DNA of 64,000 nt, taken from the NCBI RefSeq assembly GCF_000152805.1, contig NZ_CH902578.1:1852231-1916230 (forward strand), written 5' to 3'. The stretch comes from Maritimibacter alkaliphilus HTCC2654. GTDB lineage: Bacteria > Pseudomonadota > Alphaproteobacteria > Rhodobacterales > Rhodobacteraceae. Positions 27,291 to 35,614 of the stretch are shown one piece after another (positions within the stretch are counted from its first letter, which is position 1; the number at the start of each line of letters is the position of its first letter). The position numbers and the translations under genes are program-made. Under the pieces are notes generated by a model. It did not search any database. It had not been told where the DNA came from and saw nothing but the letters and a program-made list of their open reading frames with translations.

Positions 27291-28723
27291 TGCCCTCTCC
27301 CGTTAAAGACGGTGTCGTGGGACGCGCGGTCGCCCGTCACGCCGTCGATCACCCAGATGCGAATTTCGGTCCGGTCGTCGCGCGCGACCTCGCTGCCAGC
27401 GGGGGCCGTGACGTAAAGCCGGGTCTTGCCTTCCGTGTCCGGGTCGACCACGAGCATCGTCTCGATCGATCCTTCCACGTTTACCGTGAACGGGCTGTCC
27501 ACGCCCAGCGAGAAGTAGAACGGGCGGCTTTCCCCGTGCTTGTTTCGGATGCCCACCTCGTAGGTGTTGCGCACCGAGCCGTCGGACAGGGTCACGAAGG
27601 TCGGGTTGCGCACCGGGTGCACGGTGATCTGAAGGTCAGGCCGGATGAACAGCGCGACGGTCAGCGCGACGCCGACGGCGGCCCAAAGCGCCGTGTACAT
27701 GATCGTGCGCGGGCGCAGGATGTGCTTCATGATCGGGCGCTTGTGGCCGCCCGCCCGTTCGTGGGTTTCGTCCTTCAGCGCCATATAGTCGATCAGACCG
27801 CGCGGTTTGCCGACCTTGTCCATCATCTCGTTACAGGCGTCGATGCAGAGCGCACAGGTGATGCATTCGAGTTGCTGACCGTCGCGGATGTCGATGCCCA
27901 TCGGGCAGACGTTCACGCAGGCCATGCAGTCGATGCAATCGCCCAGCTTCTCGGCCTCCGGCCCCTTGCGGTGCTTGCCGCGCGGCTCGCCGCGCCAGTC
28001 GCGATAGGCGACGACGAGGGTGTCCTCGTCGATCATCGCGGCCTGGATACGCGGCCACGGGCAGGCGTAGATGCAGATCTGCTCACGCGCGATGCCGCCG
28101 AAGAAGAAGGTGGTGAAGGTCAGGATGCCCATGGTGGAATAGGCCACCGGATGCGCGTTCAGGGTGACGAGGTCGCGCGCCAGTGTCGGCGCATCGACGA
28201 AGTAGAACACCCATGCGCCGCCCGTTGCGAGGCCGATAAGCAGCCAGACGAACCATTTCGACAGGCGCAGCCGCCACTTTTTCAGGTCCCACTTGGATTT
28301 CCACAGACGCACCCGCGCGTTGCGGTCGCCCTCGATCCAGCGTTCGGTCAGGATGAACAGGTCGGTCCAGACGGTCTGCGGGCAGGCATAGCCGCACCAG
28401 ACCCGGCCCAGCGCCGAGGTGAACAGGAAAAGGCCCAGCCCCGCCATGATGAGCAGGCCTGCGATGAAGTAAAATTCATGCGGCCAGATTTCGATCCAGA
28501 AGAAAAAGAACCGCCGCCCGGCAAGGTCCACGAGAACCGCCTGATCCGGCAGGTTCGGACCCCGGTCCCAGCGAATCCACGGCGTCAGGTAGTACACACC
28601 AAGGGTCAGCGCCATGATCCACCATTTGAGCGCGCGGAAATGACCGCGCACCCGGCGCGGGAACACGGGTTCGCGCGCGGCATAGAGTTTCTGCGGTGCC
28701 TCGGGGGTGTCACTCGTCGACAT
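27287..28723 (-). CDS. ccoG: Cu oxidase assembly iron-sulfur protein CcoG (FixG)
   Basis: 478 residues from the ATG at 28721-28723; a 30-residue longer frame exists but would start upstream of the FNR box. Several membrane segments are present, with VWCGYACPQTVWTDLF and ICIYACPWPRIQAAM. Two ferredoxin-like clusters follow (CIDCMACVNVCPMG and CITCALCIDACNEM), then a C-terminal Ig-like FixG domain. CcoG reduces Cu(II) for cbb3 assembly. It is the first gene of ccoGHIS and an FNR-type box lies 62 bp upstream of the start. Confidence 0.96.
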   Translation of the reverse strand: MSTSDTPEAPQKLYAAREPVFPRRVRGHFRALKWWIMALTLGVYYLTPWIRWDRGPNLPDQAVLVDLAGRRFFFFWIEIWPHEFYFIAGLLIMAGLGLFLFTSALGRVWCGYACPQTVWTDLFILTERWIEGDRNARVRLWKSKWDLKKWRLRLSKWFVWLLIGLATGGAWVFYFVDAPTLARDLVTLNAHPVAYSTMGILTFTTFFFGGIAREQICIYACPWPRIQAAMIDEDTLVVAYRDWRGEPRGKHRKGPEAEKLGDCIDCMACVNVCPMGIDIRDGQQLECITCALCIDACNEMMDKVGKPRGLIDYMALKDETHERAGGHKRPIMKHILRPRTIMYTALWAAVGVALTVALFIRPDLQITVHPVRNPTFVTLSDGSVRNTYEVGIRNKHGESRPFYFSLGVDSPFTVNVEGSIETMLVVDPDTEGKTRLYVTAPAGSEVARDDRTEIRIWVIDGVTGDRASHDTVFNGRGQ

Positions 28724-28784
28724 GGGAATCCGATCCTGGGTTTCGCGTTTGTCCGGTTCTAGGGTCTCAGGCCCCGCCCGAGCC

Positions 28785-28798
28785 TTGACTTGGATCAA
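28785..28798. promoter_or_regulatory. FNR/FnrL-type box upstream of ccoGHIS
   Basis: TTGACTTGGATCAA matches the FNR consensus TTGAT-N4-ATCAA with one mismatch. It is centred about 70 bp upstream of the ccoG start on the minus strand. Anaerobic or micro-oxic activation of ccoGHIS by FnrL is well established in Rhodobacter. The rest of 28799-29038 shows no gene. Confidence 0.8.
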
Positions 28799-29038
28799 CA
28801 TACCGCGCCGCACCGGGCCAGTTGACGCAACGTAACCTTACTTTGCAGCGTATGTTTTAAGGCCCCGCAAAAACAGGGGTTTCATGGCCATGCGACGGCT
28901 TGGCGCAGGGTGCGATGGCATGTCGCACCGGGTGCTGCCCCGTCGCGCCGCTTCCCGCATCGCCCCGAATATGTGATACCGAAGCTACCGGCCTCGGAGA
29001 TGCGAACAGGTTCTGGGCCGGTTTGTCCCTAAGACGGT

Positions 29039-29068
29039 TACGGCGGGCTCACCCTCGGGTCCGCCGTA
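29039..29068. terminator. Hairpin downstream of the GNAT gene
   Basis: TACGGCGG (29039-29046) pairs perfectly with CCGCCGTA (29061-29068) around 14 bases, immediately past the stop of the minus-strand acetyltransferase gene. No T-run follows on either strand, so it is a weak or Rho-dependent terminator at best. Confidence 0.4.
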
Positions 29069-29073
29069 CTCGT

Positions 29074-29583
29074 TCACCCGTCCCGTTCGGGCGGGCGCGT
29101 CACCCGCACCATCGGCAGATAGCGCCCGTGGGGGCCGTCCTGCGGCTGGCCCGCCGGTTGGAACCCCGCCTTGGCGAAGGCCGCGATGGACCCGGCGTTC
29201 GAGGGATGCGGATCGGCCCCGACGCTGGGCGCGCCGCCCGCGAGAAGCCAGTCGGAAAACGCCCGGATCAGCCCAGAACCGTGTCCCTGCCCCGCCATAT
29301 CCTCGGGCCCGATGAACAGGTCGATCCCACGCGATCCGGCGGGCAGGAAGGTGAACGGATGATCCGGCCACCCGTGCACGTCATAGTCCTGCACATACCC
29401 GAACGCCCGGCCCTCGTGGCTGACGATCCAGGCGCGGAACCCCTTGTCCGCCAGATCCTCGTCGTCGAAAGGGTCTTCGTCGTCCCACCAACGCGCCACA
29501 CGCGTTGCGGCCAGCCACAGCCGCAGCATGGGCAGGTCGTCCGGGGTGGCGCGCCGAAACGCGTATGTCCGATCATCCGTCAT
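29074..29583 (-). CDS. GNAT-family acetyltransferase
   Basis: 169 residues from the ATG at 29581-29583; longer frames run back through the ccoP terminator region and are rejected. Pattern of GNAT enzymes close to the aminoglycoside 6'-acetyltransferase type: FRRATPDDLPMLRLWLAATR, VARWWDDEDPFDD, FGYVQDYDVHGWPDHP, GIDLFIGPEDMAGQGHGSG (acetyl-CoA pyrophosphate loop) and NAGSIAAFAKAGFQPAG. Substrate unknown; related proteins acetylate siderophore intermediates or aminoglycosides. It lies between the two cbb3 operons and appears unrelated to them. Confidence 0.8.
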   Translation of the reverse strand: MTDDRTYAFRRATPDDLPMLRLWLAATRVARWWDDEDPFDDEDLADKGFRAWIVSHEGRAFGYVQDYDVHGWPDHPFTFLPAGSRGIDLFIGPEDMAGQGHGSGLIRAFSDWLLAGGAPSVGADPHPSNAGSIAAFAKAGFQPAGQPQDGPHGRYLPMVRVTRPPERDG

Positions 29584-29600
29584 CGCCCACACATGGCACG

Positions 29601-29632
29601 AAAAAGGGCCGGAGGCAGCCCTCCGACCCTTC
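29601..29632 (-). terminator. Rho-independent terminator of ccoNOQP
   Basis: On the minus strand, AAGGGTCGGAGG pairs with CCTCCGGCCCTT around GCTG (one mismatch and wobble allowed), followed by a T-run (complement of 29601-29605). It lies about 100 bases beyond the ccoP stop and just ahead of the GNAT start region. Confidence 0.8.
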
Positions 29633-29640
29633 GTTAAGTT

Positions 29641-29687
29641 GGCACCGACCCCGGAGAAACGCGCGAACAGGATCAGGGGTCGGTGCC
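29641..29687. repeat. 12-bp perfect inverted repeat downstream of ccoP
   Basis: GGCACCGACCCC (29641-29652) and GGGGTCGGTGCC (29676-29687) are perfect reverse complements separated by 23 bases. They sit between the ccoP stop (29732) and the T-tailed terminator at 29601-29632. A shorter hairpin (CCGGGG / CCCCGG) lies at about 29694-29712. This is a stack of three hairpins in the ccoP 3' region. Confidence 0.75.
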
Positions 29688-29731
29688 TTGTACCGGGGAG
29701 TGAGGCCCCGGAACTTGGTGCCAGCCGGCGG

Positions 29732-30595
29732 TTACTGACCGCCGCCCAGCTGGTGTACATAGGCCGCAACGGCCTTGATCTCGGCTTCGTCGAGGCGAGA
29801 GTTCCAGTTCGGCATCACACCGAACGGACCCTGCCGGACCGAGGTTTCGATCGCGGCTTCGCTCGAGCCGTGCAGCCAGATTGCATCGGAGAGATTCGGC
29901 GCGCCTTGATCTGGATCACCTTCCGCATTTTCTCCGTGGCAGGCGGTGCAGTTGTCCGCGAACACCGTCTCGCCCTCGGCCACATCGCCCGAACCTTCGA
30001 GACCGGACAGCGACATGACATAGGCCACCACGTTGGTGATCTCGTCATCCGAGAGGTAGTCGTCGCCGAACGCGGGCATCTGCGAATAGCGCGCGTCAGG
30101 GTCTTCCTCGTTCCGGATGCCGTGGGTCACCGTGTAGGTGATGGCTTCGATGTCGCCGCCCCAGAGCCATTCGTCATCGAGAAGGTTGGGATAGCCGTTG
30201 CCCTCTTCGATGCCGTTGGCGCCCGAACCGTGGCACTGCGAACAATAGGTCGCGAAGGTCGCGCGGCCCGACTGGATCGCATAGTTCGCCACCGCTTCGT
30301 TCGACGCAATCTCGGTCACGTCCATCGCGGCAAGCTCGGCCTTCACGCCCGCATTCATCTCTTCGAAGCGGTTGATCTCGTCCGCGACTTCGGTGCGGGT
30401 CGAGTAGCCCAGAACACCGCGCGTCGCCCCGTTTATCAGCGGCCAAGCCGGATAGGCGATGGTGTAGCCGATGCCCCAGATGATCGTGGCGTAGAAGGTC
30501 CAGATCCACCAGCGCGGCAGGGGATTGTTGAACTCCTTCAGGTCCTCGTCCCAGACGTGACCTGTGGTTTCCACTTGGTCTTTGTTGTCGCTCAT
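29732..30595 (-). CDS. ccoP: cbb3 oxidase dihaem cytochrome c subunit CcoP
   Basis: 287 residues. The N-terminal part has HVWDEDLKEFNNPLPRWW and one membrane anchor (TFYATIIWGIGYTIAYPAW). Two c-type haem sites follow: ATYCSQCHGSGANG and ADNCTACHGENAEG, with Met ligands in SQMPAFG and GVMPNW. CcoP relays electrons from soluble or membrane cytochrome c to CcoO/CcoN. The start overlaps the ccoQ stop (ATGA). Confidence 0.97.
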   Translation of the reverse strand: MSDNKDQVETTGHVWDEDLKEFNNPLPRWWIWTFYATIIWGIGYTIAYPAWPLINGATRGVLGYSTRTEVADEINRFEEMNAGVKAELAAMDVTEIASNEAVANYAIQSGRATFATYCSQCHGSGANGIEEGNGYPNLLDDEWLWGGDIEAITYTVTHGIRNEEDPDARYSQMPAFGDDYLSDDEITNVVAYVMSLSGLEGSGDVAEGETVFADNCTACHGENAEGDPDQGAPNLSDAIWLHGSSEAAIETSVRQGPFGVMPNWNSRLDEAEIKAVAAYVHQLGGGQ

Positions 30596-30780
30596 TGCCG
30601 GGCCTCCTTCATATCAGCGCCGGGTTCATCGTTGCGGAAGGGGGCCTGTGCCGCGTCCCTGTGCAGATCGCGCGAGCCGGGGCGAAACACCCAGAGCACC
30701 GTCGCGATGAAGAACAGGAACATGGCCAGAAGCACCCAGCTGTCCGCGATTTCTCGGAAGATCGAATAGGTATCCATCAT
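30592..30780 (-). CDS. ccoQ: cbb3 oxidase small subunit CcoQ
   Basis: 62 residues from two tandem ATGs. One transmembrane helix (SWVLLAMFLFFIATVLWVF) followed by RPGSRDLHRDAAQAPFRND, the usual CcoQ pattern. CcoQ stabilises the oxidase, and in Rhodobacter it influences redox signalling to the PrrBA system. It lies between ccoO (8-bp gap) and ccoP (overlap). Confidence 0.93.
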   Translation of the reverse strand: MMDTYSIFREIADSWVLLAMFLFFIATVLWVFRPGSRDLHRDAAQAPFRNDEPGADMKEARQ

Positions 30781-30788
30781 CGCCTCCC

Positions 30789-31541
30789 TTACCGGATCCA
30801 GTCTTCGGGGGTCTGCTCGAAGGTCGAGAAGTCCACGAGCGTGCCCAACATCTGCATGTAGGCAATCAGCGCGTCCATCTCGGTCACTTCGGGCTGACCG
30901 TCGAAGTTGCGGACCTGTGCGCCCGGATAGCGTTCGACGACGGCATCGGGATCGCTATCCTCGAAGACCACCCCATCCGGGTCGGCCTGCGATTTGAAAT
31001 CCGCGACGGCGGCTTCGAGCTGCTCGTCCGTATAGGGCACACCGACGAAGGCGTTGGTGCGCAGCACGTCCTCGATGTAGCGCCCGTCGAGCGGCCGATC
31101 GAGAAGGTAGGCGTATTTCGGCATGACCGATTCCGGCACCACCGACTGCGGGTTCACGAGGTGGTCGACGTGCCACTCGTCCGAGTAGCGGCCGCCCACG
31201 CGGGCCAGATCCGGCCCGGTGCGCTTGGAGCCCCACTGGAACGGGTGGTCGTATTTCGACTCCGCGGCGAGGCTGTAATGCCCGTAGCGTTCGACCTCGT
31301 CCCGCATCGGCCGGATCATCTGCGAGTGGCAGACGTAGCAGCCCTCGCGGATGTAAATGTTCCGGCCTTCCATCTCGAGCGGGGAGTAGGGGCGCACGCC
31401 CTCTACATCCTCGATCGTGTTTTCGAGATAGAACAGCGGGGCGATTTCGACGATGCCACCGACGGTGACGACCAGGAGAGATCCGACCAGCAGAAGCGTG
31501 GCGTTTTTCTCAAGGACGGCGTGTTTATCAAGAATTCCCAT
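30789..31541 (-). CDS. ccoO: cbb3 oxidase monohaem cytochrome c subunit CcoO
   Basis: 250 residues. The N-terminal membrane anchor has [18 protein letters not shown]. The haem site is [20 protein letters not shown]. Further conserved blocks are [39 protein letters not shown] (Met ligand) and [13 protein letters not shown]. Second structural subunit of the cbb3 oxidase, 14 bp after ccoN. Confidence 0.97.
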   Translation of the reverse strand: MGILDKHAVLEKNATLLLVGSLLVVTVGGIVEIAPLFYLENTIEDVEGVRPYSPLEMEGRNIYIREGCYVCHSQMIRPMRDEVERYGHYSLAAESKYDHPFQWGSKRTGPDLARVGGRYSDEWHVDHLVNPQSVVPESVMPKYAYLLDRPLDGRYIEDVLRTNAFVGVPYTDEQLEAAVADFKSQADPDGVVFEDSDPDAVVERYPGAQVRNFDGQPEVTEMDALIAYMQMLGTLVDFSTFEQTPEDWIR

Positions 31542-31555
31542 GTCTATGGTCCTCC

Positions 31556-33154
31556 TTATTCAGCCGGTGCCGCAGCAGGCGTCGTGGCTTCGGCCAGCGG
31601 TGCTTTGCGAACGGTCATCCAGAGGTTGTAGGCCATGATCAGGGCACCGGAGAGGTACAGGATACCCCCGAAGCCACGGACCAGATACATCGGGAACTTC
31701 GCGGCCACGGTGTCGGCGAAGGAGTTCACGAGGAAACCCTGCGCGTCGACTTCACGCCACATCAGGCCTTCCATGATCCCCGTCACCCACATCGACGCGG
31801 CGTAGAGCACGATGCCGATGGTGGCGAGCCAGAAGTGCCAGCTCACGAGTTTCAGCGAGTAGAGGCCCGCCTTGTTCCACAGTTTCGGGAACAGGAAGTA
31901 GAGCATCCCGAAGGTGATCATCCCGTTCCAGCCCAGCGCACCGGAGTGCACGTGACCGATGGTCCAGTCGGTGTAATGGCTGAGCGAGTTCACAGCCTTG
32001 ATCGACATCATCGGGCCTTCGAAGGTGGACATGCCGTAGAAGCCGACCGAGATGACCATCATGCGGATGATCGGATCGGTGCGCAGCTTGTCCCAGGCGC
32101 CCGAGAGCGTCATCAGGCCGTTAATCATGCCGCCCCAGCTGGGCATCCACAGCACGACCGAGAACACCATGCCGAGGGTCGAGGCCCAGTCGGGAAGCGC
32201 GGTGTAGTGCAGGTGGTGCGGACCGGCCCAGATATAAAGGAAGATCAGCGCCCAGAAGTGGATGATCGACAGCTTGTAGCTGAAAACGGGCCGTTCGGCC
32301 TGTTTCGGGATGAAGTAGTACATCATGCCCAGGAAGCCCGCGGTCAGGAAAAAGCCGACCGCGTTGTGGCCGTACCACCACTGGGTCATGGCGTCCTGAA
32401 CGCCCGCGAAGACCTGCACCGACTTGGAGCCGAAGATCGACACCGGGATCGACAGGTTGTTCACGACGTGCAGCATCGCGATGGTGATGATGAACGACAG
32501 GTAGAACCAGTTGGCGACGTAGATGTGCGGCTCCTTGCGCTTCATGAGCGTGCCCATGAACAGCAGCAGGTAGCCGACCCAGACGATCGTCAGCCAGAGG
32601 TCCGTGTACCATTCCGGTTCGGCGTATTCCTTGCCCTGCGTGGAGCCGAGGATATAGCCGGTCGCGGCCAGAAGGATGACGATCTGGTAGCCCCAGAACA
32701 CGAACCATGCCAGCCCGTCGGACCAAAGACGCGCGCCGGTGGTGCGCTGAACGACATAGAACGAGGACGTGATGAGCGCCGTGCCACCGAAGGCGAAGAT
32801 GACCGCCGAGGTGTGCAGCGGACGCAGGCGCCCGAAGTTCAGGATGCCCTCGGCCCAAGCGAAGTTGAGCTGCGGGAATGCCAGCATGAAGGCGATGTAG
32901 GTTCCGACGAGGAAGCCCACGACACCCCAGAATGCGGTGAGTGCGACACCGATACGGATCGGTGCGTCGAGATACCCGGATTTCGGCGCCTTCTCATGAC
33001 CCATCTTGCGCAGGGTGATGATGAAGCCCGCCGCCGCGATCGCCACGACCAGAATGGCGTGGACCAGGTAAGCGAGATCGCGGGCATAGGTGGTGGCAAT
33101 CGCGGCCAGTATTGCAATGAGGCCGAAGATCACCAGTTTAAGGTAATCCCACAT
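31556..33154 (-). CDS. ccoN: cbb3-type cytochrome c oxidase catalytic subunit CcoN
   Basis: 532 residues from the ATG at 33152-33154, which has GAAGGGACG upstream; a 67-residue upstream extension would cover the FNR boxes and is rejected. Twelve membrane segments. The haem-copper ligands include the early His in [33 protein letters not shown] for the CuB/active-site helix, [13 protein letters not shown], and the paired His in [13 protein letters not shown]. This high-affinity oxidase reduces O2 to water under micro-oxic conditions. Confidence 0.98.
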   Translation of the reverse strand: MWDYLKLVIFGLIAILAAIATTYARDLAYLVHAILVVAIAAAGFIITLRKMGHEKAPKSGYLDAPIRIGVALTAFWGVVGFLVGTYIAFMLAFPQLNFAWAEGILNFGRLRPLHTSAVIFAFGGTALITSSFYVVQRTTGARLWSDGLAWFVFWGYQIVILLAATGYILGSTQGKEYAEPEWYTDLWLTIVWVGYLLLFMGTLMKRKEPHIYVANWFYLSFIITIAMLHVVNNLSIPVSIFGSKSVQVFAGVQDAMTQWWYGHNAVGFFLTAGFLGMMYYFIPKQAERPVFSYKLSIIHFWALIFLYIWAGPHHLHYTALPDWASTLGMVFSVVLWMPSWGGMINGLMTLSGAWDKLRTDPIIRMMVISVGFYGMSTFEGPMMSIKAVNSLSHYTDWTIGHVHSGALGWNGMITFGMLYFLFPKLWNKAGLYSLKLVSWHFWLATIGIVLYAASMWVTGIMEGLMWREVDAQGFLVNSFADTVAAKFPMYLVRGFGGILYLSGALIMAYNLWMTVRKAPLAEATTPAAAPAE

Positions 33155-33262
33155 GTTACGTCCCTTCTGTCTGTCACTACGCGGCTCGGACAAAGGACGA
33201 ATCCCACCCAGTCCGCGCTTTTCGACTGATTGGGGGTTTGACCTGTTGGGGGGCCAGTAACC

Positions 33263-33276
33263 TTGATCCATGTCAA
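33263..33276. promoter_or_regulatory. FNR/FnrL-type box, ccoN-proximal
   Basis: TTGATCCATGTCAA, one mismatch from TTGAT-N4-ATCAA, centred about 115 bp upstream of the ccoN start. It lies in the divergent ccoN-usp interval 33155-33402. It probably controls ccoNOQP. Confidence 0.8.
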
Positions 33277-33305
33277 AACCCCGTGGGCTTTGTGAAATTA
33301 GCGAT

Positions 33306-33319
33306 TTGACACATATCAA
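33306..33319. promoter_or_regulatory. FNR/FnrL-type box, usp-proximal
   Basis: TTGACACATATCAA, one mismatch from the FNR consensus, centred about 90 bp upstream of the universal stress protein gene and 43 bp from the other box. The two boxes suggest separate FnrL control of the two divergent units. Confidence 0.8.
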
Positions 33320-33402
33320 AGCGCGTTCTTCGGACCCTATGCACCATGGCGTCATACACCGTCCGGCCGTTCCATTCCGGCCCCTGACAGCATGAGGCAG
33401 CC

Positions 33403-34245
33403 ATGAAGGCGTTCCGCACCGTGACCACGGTTCTCACCGACCCCAAGGACTCAGCGTCCGCCTTCGACGCGGCGCAGAAAATCGCCGCCGCGAACGAGGC
33501 GCACCTCGACGTGTTGTGCCTTGGCCTCGACCGGACGCAGCCCGGTTTCTATTACGCCGGCGCCACCGCCGTCGTGATGCAGGACAGTCTCGATCAGGCC
33601 CGCGAGGATGCCCTGGCGATCGAGGATATGGCGCGCAAGACGCTCGCAGGATCGACGTTCAACTGGTCGGCCACCGGCCTGTCGGCGCAGATGGTCGCCG
33701 TGAACCAGCTGATCGCGCATCGCACCCGCTTTTCCGACCTCGTGGTTCTGCCGCAGCCTTATTCCAAGGGGCGCGGGCACGACATGGAGGCGATCTCCGA
33801 GGCGGCGATGTTCGAGGGCGACGTGCCGGTGCTGATCCAGCCCGACGGGCACAGCTTCCCGGACAAGGCCGACCGCATCCTGATCGGCTGGAACGAAAGC
33901 CGCGAAGCTCTGCGCGCGGTCAAGGCCGCCCTGCCCTTCCTCAAGGCCGCCTCGACGGTGAACATCGCGATCATCGACCCGCCCAAACATGGCCCCGAAC
34001 GGTCCGACCCCGGTGGGCAGTTGAGCCAGTTCCTTGCCCGTCACGGGGTGAAGGCCGAGCTTTCGGTCCTGTCCAAGACCATGCCCCGCGTCGCGGACGT
34101 GCTGGCCCGGCATGGCAACGACATCGACGCCGACATGATCGTCATGGGTGCCTACAGCCATTCCCGTTTCCGCGAGTCGATCCTCGGCGGTGCGACGCGA
34201 AATATGCTGGAGCTGACGGAACGCCCGCTGCTTCTCATGCATTGA
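33403..34245 (+). CDS. Universal stress protein family, two tandem Usp-like halves
   Basis: 280 residues. The N-terminal half ([20 protein letters not shown], then [15 protein letters not shown]) and C-terminal half ([20 protein letters not shown], then [20 protein letters not shown] and [18 protein letters not shown]) are two Usp domains. The second has the G-x2-Gx9-G(S/T)-like nucleotide loop as [19 protein letters not shown]. Usp proteins bind ATP or act in stress survival. Divergent from ccoN with an FNR box in front, so micro-oxic induction is likely. Confidence 0.9.
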   Translation: MKAFRTVTTVLTDPKDSASAFDAAQKIAAANEAHLDVLCLGLDRTQPGFYYAGATAVVMQDSLDQAREDALAIEDMARKTLAGSTFNWSATGLSAQMVAVNQLIAHRTRFSDLVVLPQPYSKGRGHDMEAISEAAMFEGDVPVLIQPDGHSFPDKADRILIGWNESREALRAVKAALPFLKAASTVNIAIIDPPKHGPERSDPGGQLSQFLARHGVKAELSVLSKTMPRVADVLARHGNDIDADMIVMGAYSHSRFRESILGGATRNMLELTERPLLLMH

Positions 34246-34282
34246 CCATGTGACGAGTACGTTTTTTCCTCCCTGAAGGACT

Positions 34283-34313
34283 GACCGGTGGCACCCCCAC
34301 CGGTCTTTTTTTT
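34283..34313 (+). terminator. Rho-independent terminator after usp gene
   Basis: GACCGGTGG (34283-34291) pairs perfectly with CCACCGGTC (34297-34305) around CACCC and is followed by eight T (34306-34313). A textbook terminator. Confidence 0.95.
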
Positions 34314-34385
34314 GCCGTGCGGGTGGCGGGCGTCGGTGCCCGTGGCTATCGTGCGGTCACAAAACCAGTGAGTGAGGGTAACCCA

Positions 34386-34772
34386 TTGAATCCAAAAACC
34401 ATTACGACCGTGCTTCTTTGCACGGCCGCGCTGTCGGCCTGTGCCAAATCCAGCGCGAACATCGAAGCGTCCTATGTCTCGCCCGCGCTGTACGAGAGCA
34501 TGTCCTGCAAGCAGTTGTCGGACGAGGCGCAACGGGTGGCGAGCCGCGCCAACACCGTGGCCGGGGTGCAGGACAAGAACGCCACCCGCGATGCGGTCGC
34601 GACCACGGCGGCGGCGGTGATTTTCTGGCCTGCCGCGTTCTTCATCGGGGGCAACGGCACCAACGCGACCGAGCTTGCCAGCCTCAAGGGCCAACTCGAA
34701 ACGATTCAGTCCGTGTCAGAGCAGAAGAATTGCGGGCTGACGTTCCGCACGGTCGACCCGAACAAGGTCTGA
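34386..34772 (+). CDS. Small lipoprotein of unknown function
   Basis: 128 residues from a TTG start at 34386, chosen because GAGGGT lies eight bases upstream and the sequence then reads directly into a lipoprotein signal: NPKTITTVLLCTAALSAC, lipobox LSAC. The mature part has a short helical region with SCKQLSDEAQRVASRANTV, a hydrophobic stretch (AAAVIFWPAAFFIGG) that may be a glycine-zipper-like membrane segment, and a C-terminal Cys. A longer frame from 34317 lacks these signals. No family recognised with certainty. Confidence 0.75.
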   Translation: MNPKTITTVLLCTAALSACAKSSANIEASYVSPALYESMSCKQLSDEAQRVASRANTVAGVQDKNATRDAVATTAAAVIFWPAAFFIGGNGTNATELASLKGQLETIQSVSEQKNCGLTFRTVDPNKV

Positions 34773-34812
34773 TCCGGCGTGGCGGCGCGGTCCGACTGCG
34801 CCGCCATTTTCG

Positions 34813-35553
34813 TCAGATAATCATCCCGCCGTCCACGTCATCGCCGGTTTCGGCGATCAGGTCCTGAAGGTCCGGCACGATCACGCGCCGCTTGCCTTCA
34901 AGCTGGATGATCCCCGATTTGCGCAACGCCGAGATCTGGCGGCTCACGGTTTCCAGCGTCAGGCCCAGATAATCCGACATCGCTTCACGCGTGAGGGGCA
35001 GGTCGAAGACCATACCGTCGCCCGGCAGTTGCTTGCGCAGCGACGCATCGCGCCGCGCGACGATCAGCAGAAGGCTCGCGATCTTTTCGCGCGCGGTCTT
35101 GCGCCCGAGAACGGTCATCCACTCGCGCGCGGAATCCAGTTCGTCCAGCGTCATTTCCAACAGGCGCTGCCCGATATGCGGGGTGTTGGTCATGAGTTGC
35201 TCGAAGGGGCGGCGGCGGAAACAGCAAAGCGTCACGTCGGACACCGCGACCACGTCGAAGGCCGCCGTTTCACGCCCCGGACGCCCGATGAAATCGGACG
35301 GAAGAAGCAGGCCGACCATCTGGGTGCGGCCGTCCTCCATCGTCTGGCTGAGGGTGGATATTCCGGTCACGATCGAGGCCACGAATTCCATATGGTCGCC
35401 GGACCACAGGATCGGCTGCCCGGCCTCGTAGCTGCGGTAGTATTTGATTTCTTCCAACACCTCGAGCTCGTCGGGTTCGCAGCGCGAACAGACGGCACGG
35501 TGGCGGATCGGACAATTGCCGCAATCCTTTAGATCGAGGTGAAGTGAGCCCAT
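34813..35553 (-). CDS. fnrL: FnrL, oxygen-sensing Crp/Fnr-family regulator
   Basis: 246 residues using the ATG at 35551-35553; an ATG at 35563-35565 is possible but abuts an FNR box. The N-terminal Cys cluster KDCGNCPIRHRAVCSRCEPD supplies the [4Fe-4S] ligands. A cyclic-nucleotide-binding-like fold follows (GLLLPSDFIGRPG, then VTLCCFRRRPFEQL), then the helix-turn-helix LTREAMSDYLGLTLETVSRQ. FnrL activates cbb3 oxidase and haem genes at low oxygen. Divergent from hemN; a box between them suggests shared or autoregulatory control. Confidence 0.95.
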   Translation of the reverse strand: MGSLHLDLKDCGNCPIRHRAVCSRCEPDELEVLEEIKYYRSYEAGQPILWSGDHMEFVASIVTGISTLSQTMEDGRTQMVGLLLPSDFIGRPGRETAAFDVVAVSDVTLCCFRRRPFEQLMTNTPHIGQRLLEMTLDELDSAREWMTVLGRKTAREKIASLLLIVARRDASLRKQLPGDGMVFDLPLTREAMSDYLGLTLETVSRQISALRKSGIIQLEGKRRVIVPDLQDLIAETGDDVDGGMII

Positions 35554-35565
35554 AGCTGAGGCCAT

Positions 35566-35579
35566 TTGATCCGTATCAA
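35566..35579. promoter_or_regulatory. FNR/FnrL-type box between fnrL and hemN
   Basis: TTGATCCGTATCAA, a perfect TTGAT-N4-ATCAA palindrome. It lies 13 bp from the fnrL start and 36 bp from the preferred hemN start. So close to fnrL, binding could repress fnrL (autoregulation) or activate hemN, depending on the unmapped start sites. Confidence 0.85.
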
Positions 35580-35614
35580 TGTCGCGCGCGAAAGTTGAAC
35601 TTAAGCCTACGCCA

